Shown here in pieces: positions 11,575-25,710 of a stretch of DNA of 64,000 nt. The notes below the pieces were generated by a model. The model had not been told where the DNA came from. It was given only the letters and a program-made list of their open reading frames with translations, and ran no database searches. Position 1 is the first letter of the stretch; every line of letters starts with the position of its first letter. Origin of the DNA: Alentia gelatinosa (taxonomy: Eukaryota; Annelida; Polychaeta; Phyllodocida; Polynoidae); the NCBI GenBank assembly GCA_950022655.1, contig OX465589.1, positions 32,713,970 to 32,777,969 on the forward strand, in the 5' to 3' direction. The position numbers and the translations under genes are program-made.

Positions 11575-13306
11575 GGTGAGACAGTTAGGCTGGGTGAGAC
11601 AGACTCAGGCAGAGTGAGACAGACTCAGGCAGGGTGAGACAGATTCGGGAAGGGTGAGTTGAGACAGACTCAGGCAGGGTGAGACAGACTCTGGCAGGAT
11701 GATGAGAGACAGACTCAGGCAGGGTATAAAAGACACGGGCAGGGCGAGATAGGCTTGGGCAGGGTGATGAGAAACAGACTTGGACAATGTGAGACAGACA
11801 TGGGCAGGATAATGTGAGACAAACTGGGGCAGGGTGAGACAGAGTCAGGCAGGGTGAGACAGACTCAGGAAGGGTGAGGTGAGACAAACTTGGGCAGGGT
11901 GATGAGAGACAGACTCAGGCAGGGTATGACAGACTTGGGTAGAGCGACATAGACTTGAGCAGAGTGATGAGAGACAGACTGGGGCAGGGTGAGACAGACT
12001 CACACAGGATGAGACAGACTCAGACAGGGTGAGACAGACTCGGGCAGGGTTAGGTAATACAGACTCAGGCAGGGTGAAACAGACTCGGTCAGGGTGAAGG
12101 GAGACAGACAGAGGGAGGGTATAACAGACATGGGCAGTTTCAGGTTAGACAGACTAGGGTAGGTCGAGACAGACTGGGGCAGGGTAAGTTGAGACAGACT
12201 GGGACAGGGTGAGAAAGACATGGGCAGGATAATGAGAGACAGACTGGGGCAGGGTTAGACAGAGTCAGGCAGGGTGAGACAGACTCGGGAAGGGTGAGAC
12301 AATCTCGGGCAGGGTGATGAGAGACAGACTCAGGGAGGGTATGACAGACTCGGGCAGGCCTACTTAATTGGTCGCTAGTTTATGCAGCGACCTTGATATT
12401 GACTGCACTTGTTACTGATAGATTGGCCATCAACCCCTGTCTGTGCTGAGCTCCTCACTCTCAGTCGGATAGATTGACGTGCCGTACCGTACACAGAATT
12501 TAACTCACTGTCGCCCAAATTATCATAGCCCAAGACATCTAAGGATGATACGTACCAAATGCGGATATTCACTTCCAGTTAGAATTCAGCCATGAGACTT
12601 TAACACCAGTTAGGGACACATATAACCTACGATCACCTAAAATATGAAGAAAATCGGCCAATTAGATCTAACGATATTCGTGTTTGAATCTGGTTGTATC
12701 AAATGCTGCTCTGGTGGCCAGTGTAGGCCTACTTAATTGGTCGCTAGTTTATGCAGCGACCTTGATATTGACTGCACTTGTTACTGATAGATTGGCCATC
12801 AACCCCTGTCTGTGCTGAGCTCCTCACTCTCAGTCGAATAGATTGATGGGCCTTACCTTACGCAGAATTTAACTGACTGTCGTCCAAATTATCATAGCCC
12901 AAGACATCTGAGGATGATGCGTACCAAATGCGGAAATTCACTTCCCGTTGGAATATGGCCATGAAACTTTAACACCAGTTAGGGACACATATAACCTACG
13001 ATCACCTAAAATATGAAGAAAATCGGCCGCTTGGATCTAACGACATTCACGTTTGAATATGGTTGTATCAAATGCTGCTCTGGTGGCCAGTGTACTGACG
13101 CTGGGTGACTATGATAAGAACTAACGTTGACAGGTCCTGCCACCTGGTGTATTATGTGAAACCAGGTTCCTCACTACATTCATAACGCCCTTAACATGCC
13201 CTCTTCCTGTCAGACTCAGTGGTCTAGAGGTAGTGTCAGCAAGGGAAACCTATGGTTGAGAGTTCAATCCCCTTCCATGCAGAGCGTTTTTTTTTCAAGA
13301 GTCATG
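11575..13306 (+). repeat. HOR unit R7 (1,732 bp, short-S allele)
   Basis: M 11575-12355, A 12356-12724, B 12725-13093, S 13094-13306 (ACGTTGACAGG deletion form). First half of the R7+R8 composite. Confidence 0.95.
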
Positions 13307-14794
13307 GGTGAGACAGTTAGGCTGGGTGAGACAGACTCAGGCAGAGTGAGACAGACTCAGGCAGGGTGAGGTGAGACTCGGGAAGGGTGAGTTGAGACAG
13401 ACTCAGGCAGGGTGAGACAGACTCTGGCAGGATGATGAGAGACAGACTCAGGGAGGGTATGACAGACTCGGGCAGGCCTACTTAATTGGTCGCTAGTTTA
13501 TGCAGCGACCTTGAAATTGACTGCACTTGTTACTGATAGATTGGCCATCAACCCCTGTCTGTGCTGAGCTCCTCACTCTCAGTCGGATAGATTGACGTGC
13601 CGTACCGTACGCAGAATTTAACTCACTGTCGCCCAAATTATCATAGCCCAAGACATCTAAGGATGATACGTACCAAATGCGGATATTCACTTCCAGTTTG
13701 AATTCAGCCATGAGACTTTAACACCAGTAACGGACACATATAACCTACGATCACCTAAAATATGAAGAAAATCGGCCAATTAGATCTAACGATATTCATG
13801 TTTGAATCTGGTTGTATCAAATGCTGCTCTGGTGGCCAGTGTAGGCCTACTTAATTGGTCGCTAGTTTATGCAGCGACCTTGATATTGACTGCACTTGTT
13901 ACTGATAGATTGGCCATCAACCCCTGTCTGTGCTGAGCTCCTCACTCTCAGTCGGATAGATTGACGTGTCGTACCGTACACAGAATTTAACTCACTGTCG
14001 CCCAAATTATCATAGCCCAAGACATCTAAGGATGATACGTACCAAATGCGGATATTCACTTCCAGTTAGAATTCAGCCATGACACTTTAACACCAGTTAG
14101 GGACACATATAACCTACGATCACCTAAAATATGAAGAAAATCGGCCAATTAGATCTAACGATATTCATGTTTGAATCTGGTTGTATCAAATGCTGCTCTG
14201 GTGGCCAGTGTAGGCCTACTTAATTGGTCGCTAGTTTATGCAGCGACCTTGATATTGACTGCACTTGTTACTGATAGATTGGCCATCAACCCCTGTCTGT
14301 GCTGAGCTCCTCACTCTCAGTCGAATAGATTGATGGGCCTTACCTTACGCAGAATTTAACTGACTGTCGTCCAAATTATCATAGCCCAAGACATCTGAGG
14401 ATGATGCGTACCAAATGCGGAAATTCACTTCCCGTTAGAATATGGCCATGAAACTTTAACACCAGTTAGGGACACATATAACCTACGATCACCTAAAATA
14501 TGAAGAAAATCGGCCGCTTGGATCTAACGACATTCACGTTTGAATATGGTTGTATCAAATGCTGCTCTGGTGGCCAGTGTACTGACGCTGGGTGACTATG
14601 ATAAGAACTAACGTTGACAGGTCCTGCCACCTGGTGTATTATGTGAAACCAGGTTCCTCACTACATTCATAACGCCCTTAACATGCCCTCTTCCTGTCAG
14701 ACTCAGTGGTCTAGAGGTAGTGTCAGCAAGGGAAACCTATGGTTGAGAGTTCAATCCCCTTCCATGCAGAGCGTTTTTTTTTTCAAGAGTCATG
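13307..14794 (+). repeat. HOR unit R8 (1,488 bp; ultra-short M, A-A-B)
   Basis: Ultra-short M 13307-13473 (167 bp), A' 13474-13842 (TTGAAATTGAC variant), A'' 13843-14211 (ACGTGTCGTACC variant), B 14212-14580, S 14581-14794 (6-bp deletion form). Trimer arrangement shared with R11 and R13. Confidence 0.95.
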
Positions 14795-15919
14795 GGTGAG
14801 ACAGTTAGGCTGGGTGAGACAGACTCAGGCAGAGTGAGACAGACTCAGACAGGGTGAGGTGAGACTCGGGAAGGGTGAGTTGAGACAGACTCAGGCAGGG
14901 TGAGACAGACTCTGGCAGGATGATGAGAGACAGACTCAGGGAGGGTATGACAGACTCGGGCAGGCCTACTTAATTGGTCGCTAGTTTATGCAGCGACCTT
15001 GAAATTGACTGCACTTGTTACTGATAGATTGGCCATCAACCCCTGTCTGTGCTGAGCTCCTCACTCTCAGTCGGATAGATTGACGTGCCGTACCGTACGC
15101 AGAATTTAACTCACTGTCGCCCAAATTATCATAGCCCAAGACATCTAAGGATGATACGTACCAAATGCGGATATTCACTTCCAGTTTGAATTCAGCCATG
15201 AGACTTTAACACCAGTAAGGGACACATATAACCTACGATCACCTAAAATATGAAGAAAATCGGCCAATTAGATCTAACGATATTCATGTTTGAATCTGGT
15301 TGTATCAAATGCTGCTCTGGTGGCCAGTGTAGGCCTACTTAATTGGTCGCTAGTTTATGCAGCGACCTTGATATTGACTGCACTTGTTACTGATAGATTG
15401 GCCATCAACCCCTGTCTGTGCTGAGCTCCTCACTCTCAGTCGAATAGATTGATGGGCCTTACCTTACGCAGAATTTAACTGACTGTCGTCCAAATTATCA
15501 TAGCCCAAGACATCTGAGGATGATGCGTACCAAATGCGGAAATTCACTTCCCGTTGGAATATGGCCATGAAACTTTAACACCAGTTAGGGACACATATAA
15601 CCTACGATCACCTAAAATATGAAGAAAATCGGCCGCTTGGATCTAACGACATTCACGTTTGAATATGGTTGTATCAAATGCTGCTCTGGTGGCCAGTGTA
15701 CTGACGCTGGGTGACTATGATAAGAACTAACGTTTTAATTGACAGGTCCTGCCACCTGGTGTATTATGTGAAACCAGGTTCCTCACTACATTCATAACGC
15801 CCTTAACATGCCCTCTTCCTGTCAGACTCAGTGGTCTAGAGGTAGTGTCAGCAAGGGAAACCTATGGTTGAGAGTTCAATCCCCTTCCATGCAGAGCGGT
15901 TTTTTTTTCAAGAGTCATG
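14795..15919 (+). repeat. HOR unit R9 (1,125 bp; ultra-short M)
   Basis: M 14795-14961 (167 bp), A' 14962-15330 (TTGAAATTGAC), B 15331-15699, S 15700-15919. Same module lengths as R20. Confidence 0.95.
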
Positions 15920-17652
15920 GGTGAGACAGTTAGGCTAGGTGAGACAGACTCAGGCAGAGTGAGACAGACTCAGGCAGGGTGAGACAGACTCGGGAAGGGT
16001 GAGTTGAGACAGACTCAGGCAGGGTGAGACAGACTCTGGCAGGATGATGAGAGACAGACTCAGGCAGGGTATAAAAGACACGGGCAGGTCGAGATAGGCT
16101 TGGGCAGGGTGATGAGAAACAGACTTGGACAATGTGAGACAGACATGGGCAGGATAATGTGAGACAAACTGGGGCAGGGTGAGACAGAGTCAGGCAGGGT
16201 GAGACAGACTCAGGAAGGGTGAGGTGAGACAAACTTGGGCAGGGTGATGAGAGACAGACTCAGGCAGGGTATGACAGACTTGGGTAGAGCGACATAGACT
16301 TGAGCAGAGTGATGAGAGACAGACTGGGGCAGGGTGAGACAGACTCACACAGGATGAGACAGACTCAGACAGGGTGAGACAGACTCGGGCAGGGTTAGGT
16401 AATACAGACTCAGGCAGGGTGAAACAGACTCGGTCAGGGTGAAGGGAGACAGACAGAGGGAGGGTATAACAGACATGGGCAGTTTCAGGTTAGACAGACT
16501 AGGGTAGGTCGAGACAGACTGGGGCAGGGTAAGTTGAGACAGACGGGGACAGGGTGAGAAAGACATGGGCAGGATAATGAGAGACAGACTGGGGCAGGGT
16601 TAGACAGAGTCAGGCAGGGTGAGACAGACTCGGGAAGGGTGAGACAATCTCGGGCAGGGTGATGAGAGACAGACTCAGGGAGGGTATGACAGACTCGGGC
16701 AGGCCTACTTAATTGGTCGCTAGTTTATGCAGCGACCTTGATATTGACTGCACTTGTTACTGATAGATTGGCCATCAACCCCTGTCTGTGCTGAGCTCCT
16801 CACTCTCAGTCGGATAGATTGACGTGCCGTACCGTACACAGAATTTAACTCACTGTCGCCCAAATTATCATAGCCCAAGACATCTAAGGATGATACGTAC
16901 CAAATGCGGATATTCACTTCCAGTTAGAATTCAGCCATGAGACTTTAACACCAGTTAGGGACACATATAACCTACGATCACCTAAAATATGAAGAAAATC
17001 GGCCAATTAGATCTAACGATATTCGTGTTTGAATCTGGTTGTATCAAATGCTGCTCTGGTGGCCAGTGTAGGCCTACTTAATTGGTCGCTAGTTTATGCA
17101 GCGACCTTGATATTGACTGCACTTGTTACTGATAGATTGGCCATCAACCCCTGTCTGTGCTGAGCTCCTCACTCTCAGTCGAATAGATTGATGGGCCTTA
17201 CCTTACGCAGAATTTAACTGACTGTCGTCCAAATTATCATAGCCCAAGACATCTGAGGATGATGCGTACCAAATGCGGAAATTCACTTCCCGTTGGAATA
17301 TGGCCATAATCCTTTAACACCAGTTAGGGACACATATAACCTACGATCACCTAAAATATGAAGAAAATCGGCCGCTTGGATCTAACGACATTCACGTTTG
17401 AATATGGTTGTATCAAATGCTGCTCTGGTGGCCAGTGTACTGACGCTGGGTGACTATGATAAGAACTAACGTTGACAGGTCCTGCCACCTGGTGTATTAT
17501 GTGAAACCAGGTTCCTCACTACATTCATAACGCCCTTAACATGCCCTCTTCCTGTCAGACTCAGTGGTCTAGAGGTAGTGTCAGCAAGGGAAACCTATGG
17601 TTGAGAGTTCAATCCCCTTCCATGCAGAGCGTTTTTTTTTTCAAGAGTCATG
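15920..17652 (+). repeat. HOR unit R10 (1,733 bp, short-S allele)
   Basis: M 15920-16700 (with TTAGGCTAGG near its start, as in R12), A 16701-17069, B 17070-17438 (private GGCCATAATCC), S 17439-17652 (ACGTTGACAGG). Confidence 0.95.
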
Positions 17653-19146
17653 GGTGAGACAGTTAGGCTGGGTGAGACAGACTCAGGCAGAGTGAGACAG
17701 ACTCAGGCAGGGTGAGGTGAGACTCGGGAAGGGTGAGTTGAGACAGACTCAGGCAGGGTGAGACAGACTCTGGCAGGATGATGAGAGACAGACTCAGGGA
17801 GGGTATGACAGACTCGGGCAGGCCTACTTAATTGGTCGCTAGTTTATGCAGCGACCTTGAAATTGACTGCACTTGTTACTGATAGATTGGCCATCAACCC
17901 CTGTCTGTGCTGAGCTCCTCACTCTCAGTCGGATAGATTGACGTGCCGTACCGTACGCAGAATTTAACTCACTGTCGCCCAAATTATCATAGCCCAAGAC
18001 ATCTAAGGATGATACGTACCAAATGCGGATATTCACTTCCAGTTTGAATTCAGCCATGAGACTTTAACACCAGTAAGGGACACATATAACCTACGATCAC
18101 CTAAAATATGAAGAAAATCGGCCAATTAGATCTAACGATATTCATGTTTGAATCTGGTTGTATCAAATGCTGCTCTGGTGGCCAGTGTAGGCCTACTTAA
18201 TTGGTCGCTAGTTTATGCAGCGACCTTGATATTGACTGCACTTGTTACTGATAGATTGGCCATCAACCCCTGTCTGTGCTGAGCTCCTCACTCTCAGTCG
18301 GATAGATTGACGTGTCGTACCGTACACAGAATTTAACTCACTGTCGCCCAAATTATCATAGCCCAAGACATCTAAGGATGATACGTACCAAATGCGGATA
18401 TTCACTTCCAGTTAGAATTCAGCCATGACACTTTAACACCAGTTAGGGACACATATAACCTACGATCACCTAAAATATGAAGAAAATCGGCCAATTAGAT
18501 CTAACGATATTCATGTTTGAATCTGGTTGTATCAAATGCTGCTCTGGTGGCCAGTGTAGGCCTACTTAATTGGTCGCTAGTTTATGCAGCGACCTTGATA
18601 TTGACTGCACTTGTTACTGATAGATTGGCCATCAACCCCTGTCTGTGCTGAGCTCCTCACTCTCAGTCGAATAGATTGATGGGCCTTACCTTACGCAGAA
18701 TTTAACTGACTGTCGTCCAAATTATCATAGCCCAAGACATCTGAGGATGATGCGTACCAAATGCGGAAATTCACTTCCCGTTGGAATATGGCCATGAAAC
18801 TTTAACACCAGTTAGGGACACATATAACCTACGATCACCTAAAATATAAAGAAAATCGGCCGCTTGGATCTAACGACATTCACGTTTGAATATGGTTGTA
18901 TCAAATGCTGCTCTGGTGGCCAGTGTACTGACGCTGGGTGACTATGATAAGAACTAACGTTTTAATTGACAGGTCCTGCCACCTGGTGTATTATGTGAAA
19001 CCAGGTTCCTCACTACATTCATAACGCCCTTAACATGCCCTCTTCCTGTCAGACTCAGTGGTCTAGAGGTAGTGTCAGCAAGGGAAACCTATGGTTGAGA
19101 GTTCAATCCCCTTCCATGCAGAGCGGTTTTTTTTTCAAGAGTCATG
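17653..19146 (+). repeat. HOR unit R11 (1,494 bp; ultra-short M, A-A-B)
   Basis: M 17653-17819, A' 17820-18188, A'' 18189-18557, B 18558-18926 (AAAATATAAAG variant, shared with R13), S 18927-19146. Confidence 0.95.
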
Positions 19147-20724
19147 GGTGAGACAGTTAGGCTAGGTGAGACAGACTCAGGCAGAGTGAGACAGACTCAG
19201 GCAGGGTGAGACAGACTCGGGAAGGGTGAGTTGAGACAGACTCAGGCAGGGTGAGACAGACTCTGGCAAGATGATGAGAGACAGACTCAGGCAGGGTATA
19301 AAAGACACGGGCAGGGCGAGATAGGCTTGGGCAGGGTGATGAGAAACAGACTTGGACAATGTGAGACAGACATGGGCAGGATAATGTGAGACAAACTGGG
19401 GCAGGGTGAGACAGAGTCAGGCAGGGTGAGACAGACTCAGACAGGGTGAGACAGACTCGGGCAGGGTTAGGTAATACAGACTCAGGCAGGGTGAAACAGA
19501 CTCGGTCAGGGTGAAGGGAGACAGACAGAGGGAGGGTATAACAGACATGGGCAGTTTCAGGTTAGACAGACTAGGGTAGGTCGAGACAGACTGGGGCAGG
19601 GTAAGTTGAGACAGACGGGGACAGGGTGAGAAAGACATGGGCAGGATAATGAGAGACAGACTGGGGCAGGGTTAGACAGAGTCAGGCAGGGTGAGACAGA
19701 CTCGGGAAGGGTGAGACAATCTCGGGCAGGGTGATGAGAGACAGACTCAGGGAGGGTATGACAGACTCGGGCAGGCCTACTTAATTGGTCGCTAGTTTAT
19801 GCAGCGACCTTGATATTGACTGCACTTGTTACTGATAGATTGGCCATCAACCCCTGTCTGTGCTGAGCTCCTCACTCTCAGTCGGATAGATTGACGTGCC
19901 GTACCGTACACAGAATTTAACTCACTGTCGCCCAAATTATCATAGCCCAAGACATCTAAGGATGATACGTACCAAATGCGGATATTCACTTCCAGTTAGA
20001 ATTCAGCCATGAGACTTTAACACCAGTTAGGGACACATATAACCTACGATCACCTAAAATATGAAGAAAATCGGCCAATTAGATCTAACGATATTCGTGT
20101 TTGAATCTGGTTGTATCAAATGCTGCTCTGGTGGCCAGTGTAGGCCTACTTAATTGGTTGCTAGTTTATGCAGCGACCTTGATATTGACTGCACTTGTTA
20201 CTGATAGATTGGCCATCAACCCCTGTCTGTGCTGAGCTCCTCACTCTCAGTCGAATAGATTGATGGGCCTTACCTTACGCAGAATTTAACTGACTGTCGT
20301 CCAAATTATCATAGCCCAAGACATCTGAGGATGATGCGTACCAAATGCGGAAATTCACTTCCCGTTGGAATATGGCCATGAAACTTTAAGACCAGTTAGG
20401 GACACATATAACCTACGATCACCTAAAATATGAAGAAAATCGGCCGCTTGGATCTAACGACATTCACGTTTGAATATGGTTGTATCAAATGCTGCTCTGG
20501 TGGCCAGTGTACTGACGCTGGGTGACTATGATAAGAACTAACGTTGACAGGTCCTGCCACCTGGTGTATTATGTGAAACCAGGTTCCTCACTACATTCAT
20601 AACGCCCTTAACATGCCCTCTTCCTGTCAGACTCAGTGGTCTAGAGGTAGTGTCAGCAAGGGAAACCTATGGTTGAGAGTTCAATCCCCTTCCATGCAGA
20701 GCGGGTTTTTTTTCAAGAGTCATG
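19147..20724 (+). repeat. HOR unit R12 (1,578 bp; M with internal deletion, short S)
   Basis: M 19147-19772 (626 bp; about 155 bp missing at a junction near 19430-19440), A 19773-20141, B 20142-20510 (GGTTGCTAG disrupts the start hairpin), S 20511-20724 (ACGTTGACAGG). Confidence 0.95.
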
Positions 20725-22218
20725 GGTGAGACAGTTAGGCTGGGTGAGACAGACTCAGGCAGAGTGAGACAGACTCAGGCAGGGTGAGGTGAGACTCGGG
20801 AAGGGTGAGTTGAGACAGACTCAGGCAGGGTGAGACAGACTCTGGCAGGATGATGAGAGACAGACTCAGGGAGGGTATGACAGACTCGGGCAGGCCTACT
20901 TAATTGGTCGCTAGTTTATGCAGCGACCTTGAAATTGACTGCACTTGTTACTGATAGATTGGCCATCAACCCCTGTCTGTGCTGAGCTCCTCACTCTCAG
21001 TCGGATAGATTGACGTGCCGTACCGTACGCAGAATTTAACTCACTGTCGCCCAAATTATCATAGCCCAAGACATCTAAGGATGATACGTACCAAATGCGG
21101 ATATTCACTTCCAGTTTGAATTCAGCCATGAGACTTTAACACCAGTAAGGGACACATATAACCTACGATCACCTAAAATATGAAGAAAATCGGCCAATTA
21201 GATCTAACGATATTCATGTTTGAATCTGGTTGTATCAAATGCTGCTCTGGTGGCCAGTGTAGGCCTACTTAATTGGTCGCTAGTTTATGCAGCGACCTTG
21301 ATATTGACTGCACTTGTTACTGATAGATTGGCCATCAACCCCTGTCTGTGCTGAGCTCCTCACTCTCAGTCGGATAGATTGACGTGTCGTACCGTACACA
21401 GAATTTAACTCACTGTCGCCCAAATTATCATAGCCCAAGACATCTAAGGATGATACGTACCAAATGCGGATATTCACTTCCAGTTAGAATTCAGCCATGA
21501 CACTTTAACACCAGTTAGGGACACATATAACCTACGATCACCTAAAATATGAAGAAAATCGGCCAATTAGATCTAACGATATTCATGTTTGAATCTGGTT
21601 GTATCAAATGCTGCTCTGGTGGCCAGTGTAGGCCTACTTAATTGGTCGCTAGTTTATGCAGCGACCTTGATATTGACTGCACTTGTTACTGATAGATTGG
21701 CCATCAACCCCTGTCTGTGCTGAGCTCCTCACTCTCAGTCGAATAGATTGATGGGCCTTACCTTACGCAGAATTTAACTGACTGTCGTCCAAATTATCAT
21801 AGCCCAAGACATCTGAGGATGATGCGTACCAAATGCGGAAATTCACTTCCCGTTGGAATATGGCCATGAAACTTTAACACCAGTTGGGGACACATATAAC
21901 CTACGATCACCTAAAATATAAAGAAAATCGGCCGCTTGGATCTAACGACATTCACGTTTGAATATGGTTGTATCAAATGCTGCTCTGGTGGCCAGTGTAC
22001 TGACGCTGGGTGACTATGATAAGAACTAACGTTTTAATTGACAGGTCCTGCCACCTGGTGTATTATGTGAAACCAGGTTCCTCACTACATTCATAACGCC
22101 CTTAACATGCCCTCTTCCTGTCAGACTCAGTGGTCTAGAGGTAGTGTCAGCAAGGGAAACCTATGGTTGAGAGTTCAATCCCCTTCCATGCAGAGCGGTT
22201 TTTTTTTCAAGAGTCATG
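20725..22218 (+). repeat. HOR unit R13 (1,494 bp; ultra-short M, A-A-B)
   Basis: M 20725-20891, A' 20892-21260, A'' 21261-21629, B 21630-21998 (AAAATATAAAG), S 21999-22218. Same module lengths as R11. Confidence 0.95.
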
Positions 22219-23977
22219 GGTGAGACAGTTAGGCTGGGTGAGACAGACTCAGGCAGAGTGAGACAGACTCAGGCAGGGTGAGACAGACTCGGGAAGGGTG
22301 AGTTGAGACAGACTCAGGCAGGGTGAGACAGACTCTGGCAGGATGATGAGAGACAGACTCAGGCAGGGTATAAAAGACACGGGCAGGGCGAGATAGGCTT
22401 GGGCAGGGTGATGAGAAACAGACTTGGACAATGTGAGACAGACATGGGCAGGATAATGTGAGACAAACTGGGGCAGGGTGAGACAGAGTCAGGCAGGGTG
22501 AGACAGACTCAGGAAGGGTGAGGTGAGACAGAGTCAGGCAGGGTGAGACAGACTTGGGCAGGGTGATGAGAGACAGACTCAGGCAGGGTATGACAGACTT
22601 GGGTAGAGCGACATAGACTTGAGCAGAGTGATGAGAGACAGACTGGGGCAGGGTGAGACAGACTCACACAGGATGAGACAGACTCAGACAGGGTGAGACA
22701 GACTCGGGCAGGGTTAGGTAATACAGACTCAGGCAGGGTGAAACAGACTCGGTCAGGGTGAAGGGAGACAGACAGAGGGAGGGTATAACAGACATGGGCA
22801 GTTTCAGGTTAGACAGACTAGGGTAGGTCGAGACAGACTGGGGCAGGGTAAGTTGAGACAGACTGGGACAGGGTGAGAAAGACATGGGCAGGATAATGAG
22901 AGACAGACTGGGGCAGGGTTAGACAGAGTCAGGCAGGGTGAGACAGACTCGGGAAGGGTGAGACAATCTCGGGCAGGGTGATGAGAGACAGACTCAGGGA
23001 GGGTATGACAGACTCGGGCAGGCCTACTTAATTGGTCGCTAGTTTATGCAGCGACCTTGATATTGACTGCACTTGTTACTGATAGATTGGCCATCAACCC
23101 CTGTCTGTGCTGAGCTCCTCACTCTCAGTCGGATAGATTGACGTGCCGTACCGTACGCAGAATTTAACTCACTGTCGCCCAAATTATCATAGCCCAAGAC
23201 ATCTAAGGATGATACGTACCAAATGCGGATATTCACTTCCAGTTAGAATTCAGCCATGAGACTTTAACACCAGTTAGGGACACATATAACCTACGATCAC
23301 CTAAAATATGAAGAAAATCGGCCAATTAGATCTAACGATATTCGTGTTTGAATCTGGTTGTATCAAATGCTGCTCTGGTGGCCAGTGTAGGCCTACTTAA
23401 TTGGTCGCTAGTTTATGCAGCGACCTTGATATTGACTGCACTTGTTACTGATAGATTGGCCATCAACCCCTGTCTGTGCTGAGCTCCTCACTCTCAGTCG
23501 AATAGATTGATGGGCCTTACCTTACGCAGAATTTAACCGACTGTCGTCCAAATTATCATAGCCCAAGACATCTGAGGATGATGCGTACCAAATGCGGAAA
23601 TTCACTTCCCGTTGGAATATGGCCATGAAACTTTAACACCAGTTAGGGACACATATAACCTACGATCACCTAAAATATGAAGAAAATCGGCCGCTTGGAT
23701 CTAACGACATTCACGTTTGAATATGGTTGTATCAAATGCTGCTCTGGTGGCCAGTGTACTGACGCTGGGTGACTATGATAAGAACTAACGTTTTAATTGA
23801 CAGGTCCTGCCACCTGGTGTATTATGTGAAACCAGGTTCCTCACTACATTCATAACGCCCTTAACATGCCCTCTTCCTGTCAGACTCAGTGGTCTAGAGG
23901 TAGTGTCAGCAAGGGAAACCTATGGTTGAGAGTTCAATCCCCTTCCATGCAGAGCGGTTTTTTTTTCAAGAGTCATG
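22219..23977 (+). repeat. HOR unit R14 (1,759 bp)
   Basis: M 22219-23019 (801 bp long form), A 23020-23388, B 23389-23757 (AACCGACTG with CGAATAG, a mixed allele), S 23758-23977. Confidence 0.95.
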
Positions 23978-25710
23978 GGTGAGACAGTTAGGCTGGGTGA
24001 GACAGACTCAGGCAGAGTGAGACAGACTCAGGCAGGGTGAGACAGATTCGGGAAGGGTGAGTTGAGACAGACTCAGGCAGGGTGAGACAGACTCTGGCAG
24101 GATGATGAGAGACAGACTCAGGCAGGGTATAAAAGACACGGGCAGGGCGAGATAGGCTTGGGCAGGGTGATGAGAAACAGACTTGGACAATGTGAGACAG
24201 ACATGGGCAGGATAATGTGAGACAAACTGGGGCAGGGTGAGACAGAGTCAGGCAGGGTGAGACAGACTCAGGAAGGGTGAGGTGAGACAAACTTGGGCAG
24301 GGTGATGAGAGACAGACTCAGGCAGGGTATGACAGACTTGGGTAGAGCGACATAGACTTGAGCAGAGTGATGAGAGACAGACTGGGGCAGGGTGAGACAG
24401 ACTCACACAGGATGAGACAGACTCAGACAGGGTGAGACAGACTCGGGCAGGGTTAGGTAATACAGACTCAGGCAGGGTGAAACAGACTCGGTCAGGGTGA
24501 AGGGAAACAGACAGAGGGAGGGTATAACAGACATGGGCAGTTTCAGGTTAGACAGACTAGGGTAGGTCGAGACAGACTGGGGCAGGGTAAGTTGAGACAG
24601 ACGGGGACAGGGTGAGAAAGACATGGGCAGGATAATGAGAGACAGACTGGGGCAGGGTTAGACAGAGTCAGGCAGGGTGAGACAGACTCGGGAAGGGTGA
24701 GACAATCTCGGGCAGGGTGATGAGAGACAGACTCAGGGAGGGTATGACAGACTCGGGCAGGCCTACTTAATTGGTCGCTAGTTTATGCAGCGACCTTGAT
24801 ATTGACTGCACTTGTTACTGATAGATTGGCCATCAACCCCTGTCTGTGCTGAGCTCCTCACTCTCAGTCGGATAGATTGACGTGCCGTACCGTACACAGA
24901 ATTTAACTCACTGTCGCCCAAATTATCATAGCCCAAGACATCTAAGGATGATACGTACCAAATGCGGATATTCACTTCCAGTTAGAATTCAGCCATGAGA
25001 CTTTAACACCAGTTAGGGACACATATAACCTACGATCACCTAAAATATGAAGAAAATCGGCCAATTAGATCTAACGATATTCGTGTTTGAATCTGGTTGT
25101 ATCAAATGCTGCTCTGGTGGCCAGTGTAGGCCTACTTAATTGGTCGCTAGTTTATGCAGCGACCTTGATATTGACTGCACTTGTTACAGATAGATTGGCC
25201 ATCAACCCCTGTCTGTGCTGAGCTCCTCACTCTCAGTCGAATAGATTGATGGGCCTTACCTTACGCAGAATTTAACTGACTGTCGTCCAAATTATCATAG
25301 CCCAAGACATCTGAGGATGATGCGTACCAAATGCGGAAATTCACTTCCCGTTGGAATATGGCCATGAAACTTTAACACCAGTTAGGGACACATATAACCT
25401 ACGATCACCTAAAATATGAAGAAAATCGGCCGCTTGGATCTAACGACATTCACGTTTGAATATGGTTGTATCAAATGCTGCTCTGGTGGCCAGTGTACTG
25501 ACGCTGGGTGACTATGATAAGAACTAACGTTGAAAGGTCCTGCCACCTGGTGTATTATGTGAAACCAGGTTCCTCACTACATTCATAACGCCCTTAACAT
25601 GCCCTCTTCCTGTCAGACTCAGTGGTCTAGAGGTAGTGTCAGCAAGGGAAACCTATGGTTGAGAGTTCAATCCCCTTCCATGCAGAGCGGTTTTTTTTTC
25701 AAGAGTCATG
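23978..25710 (+). repeat. HOR unit R15 (1,733 bp, short-S allele)
   Basis: M 23978-24758, A 24759-25127, B 25128-25496 (GTTACAGATAG as in R4), S 25497-25710 (ACGTTGAAAGG as in R4). Confidence 0.95.
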
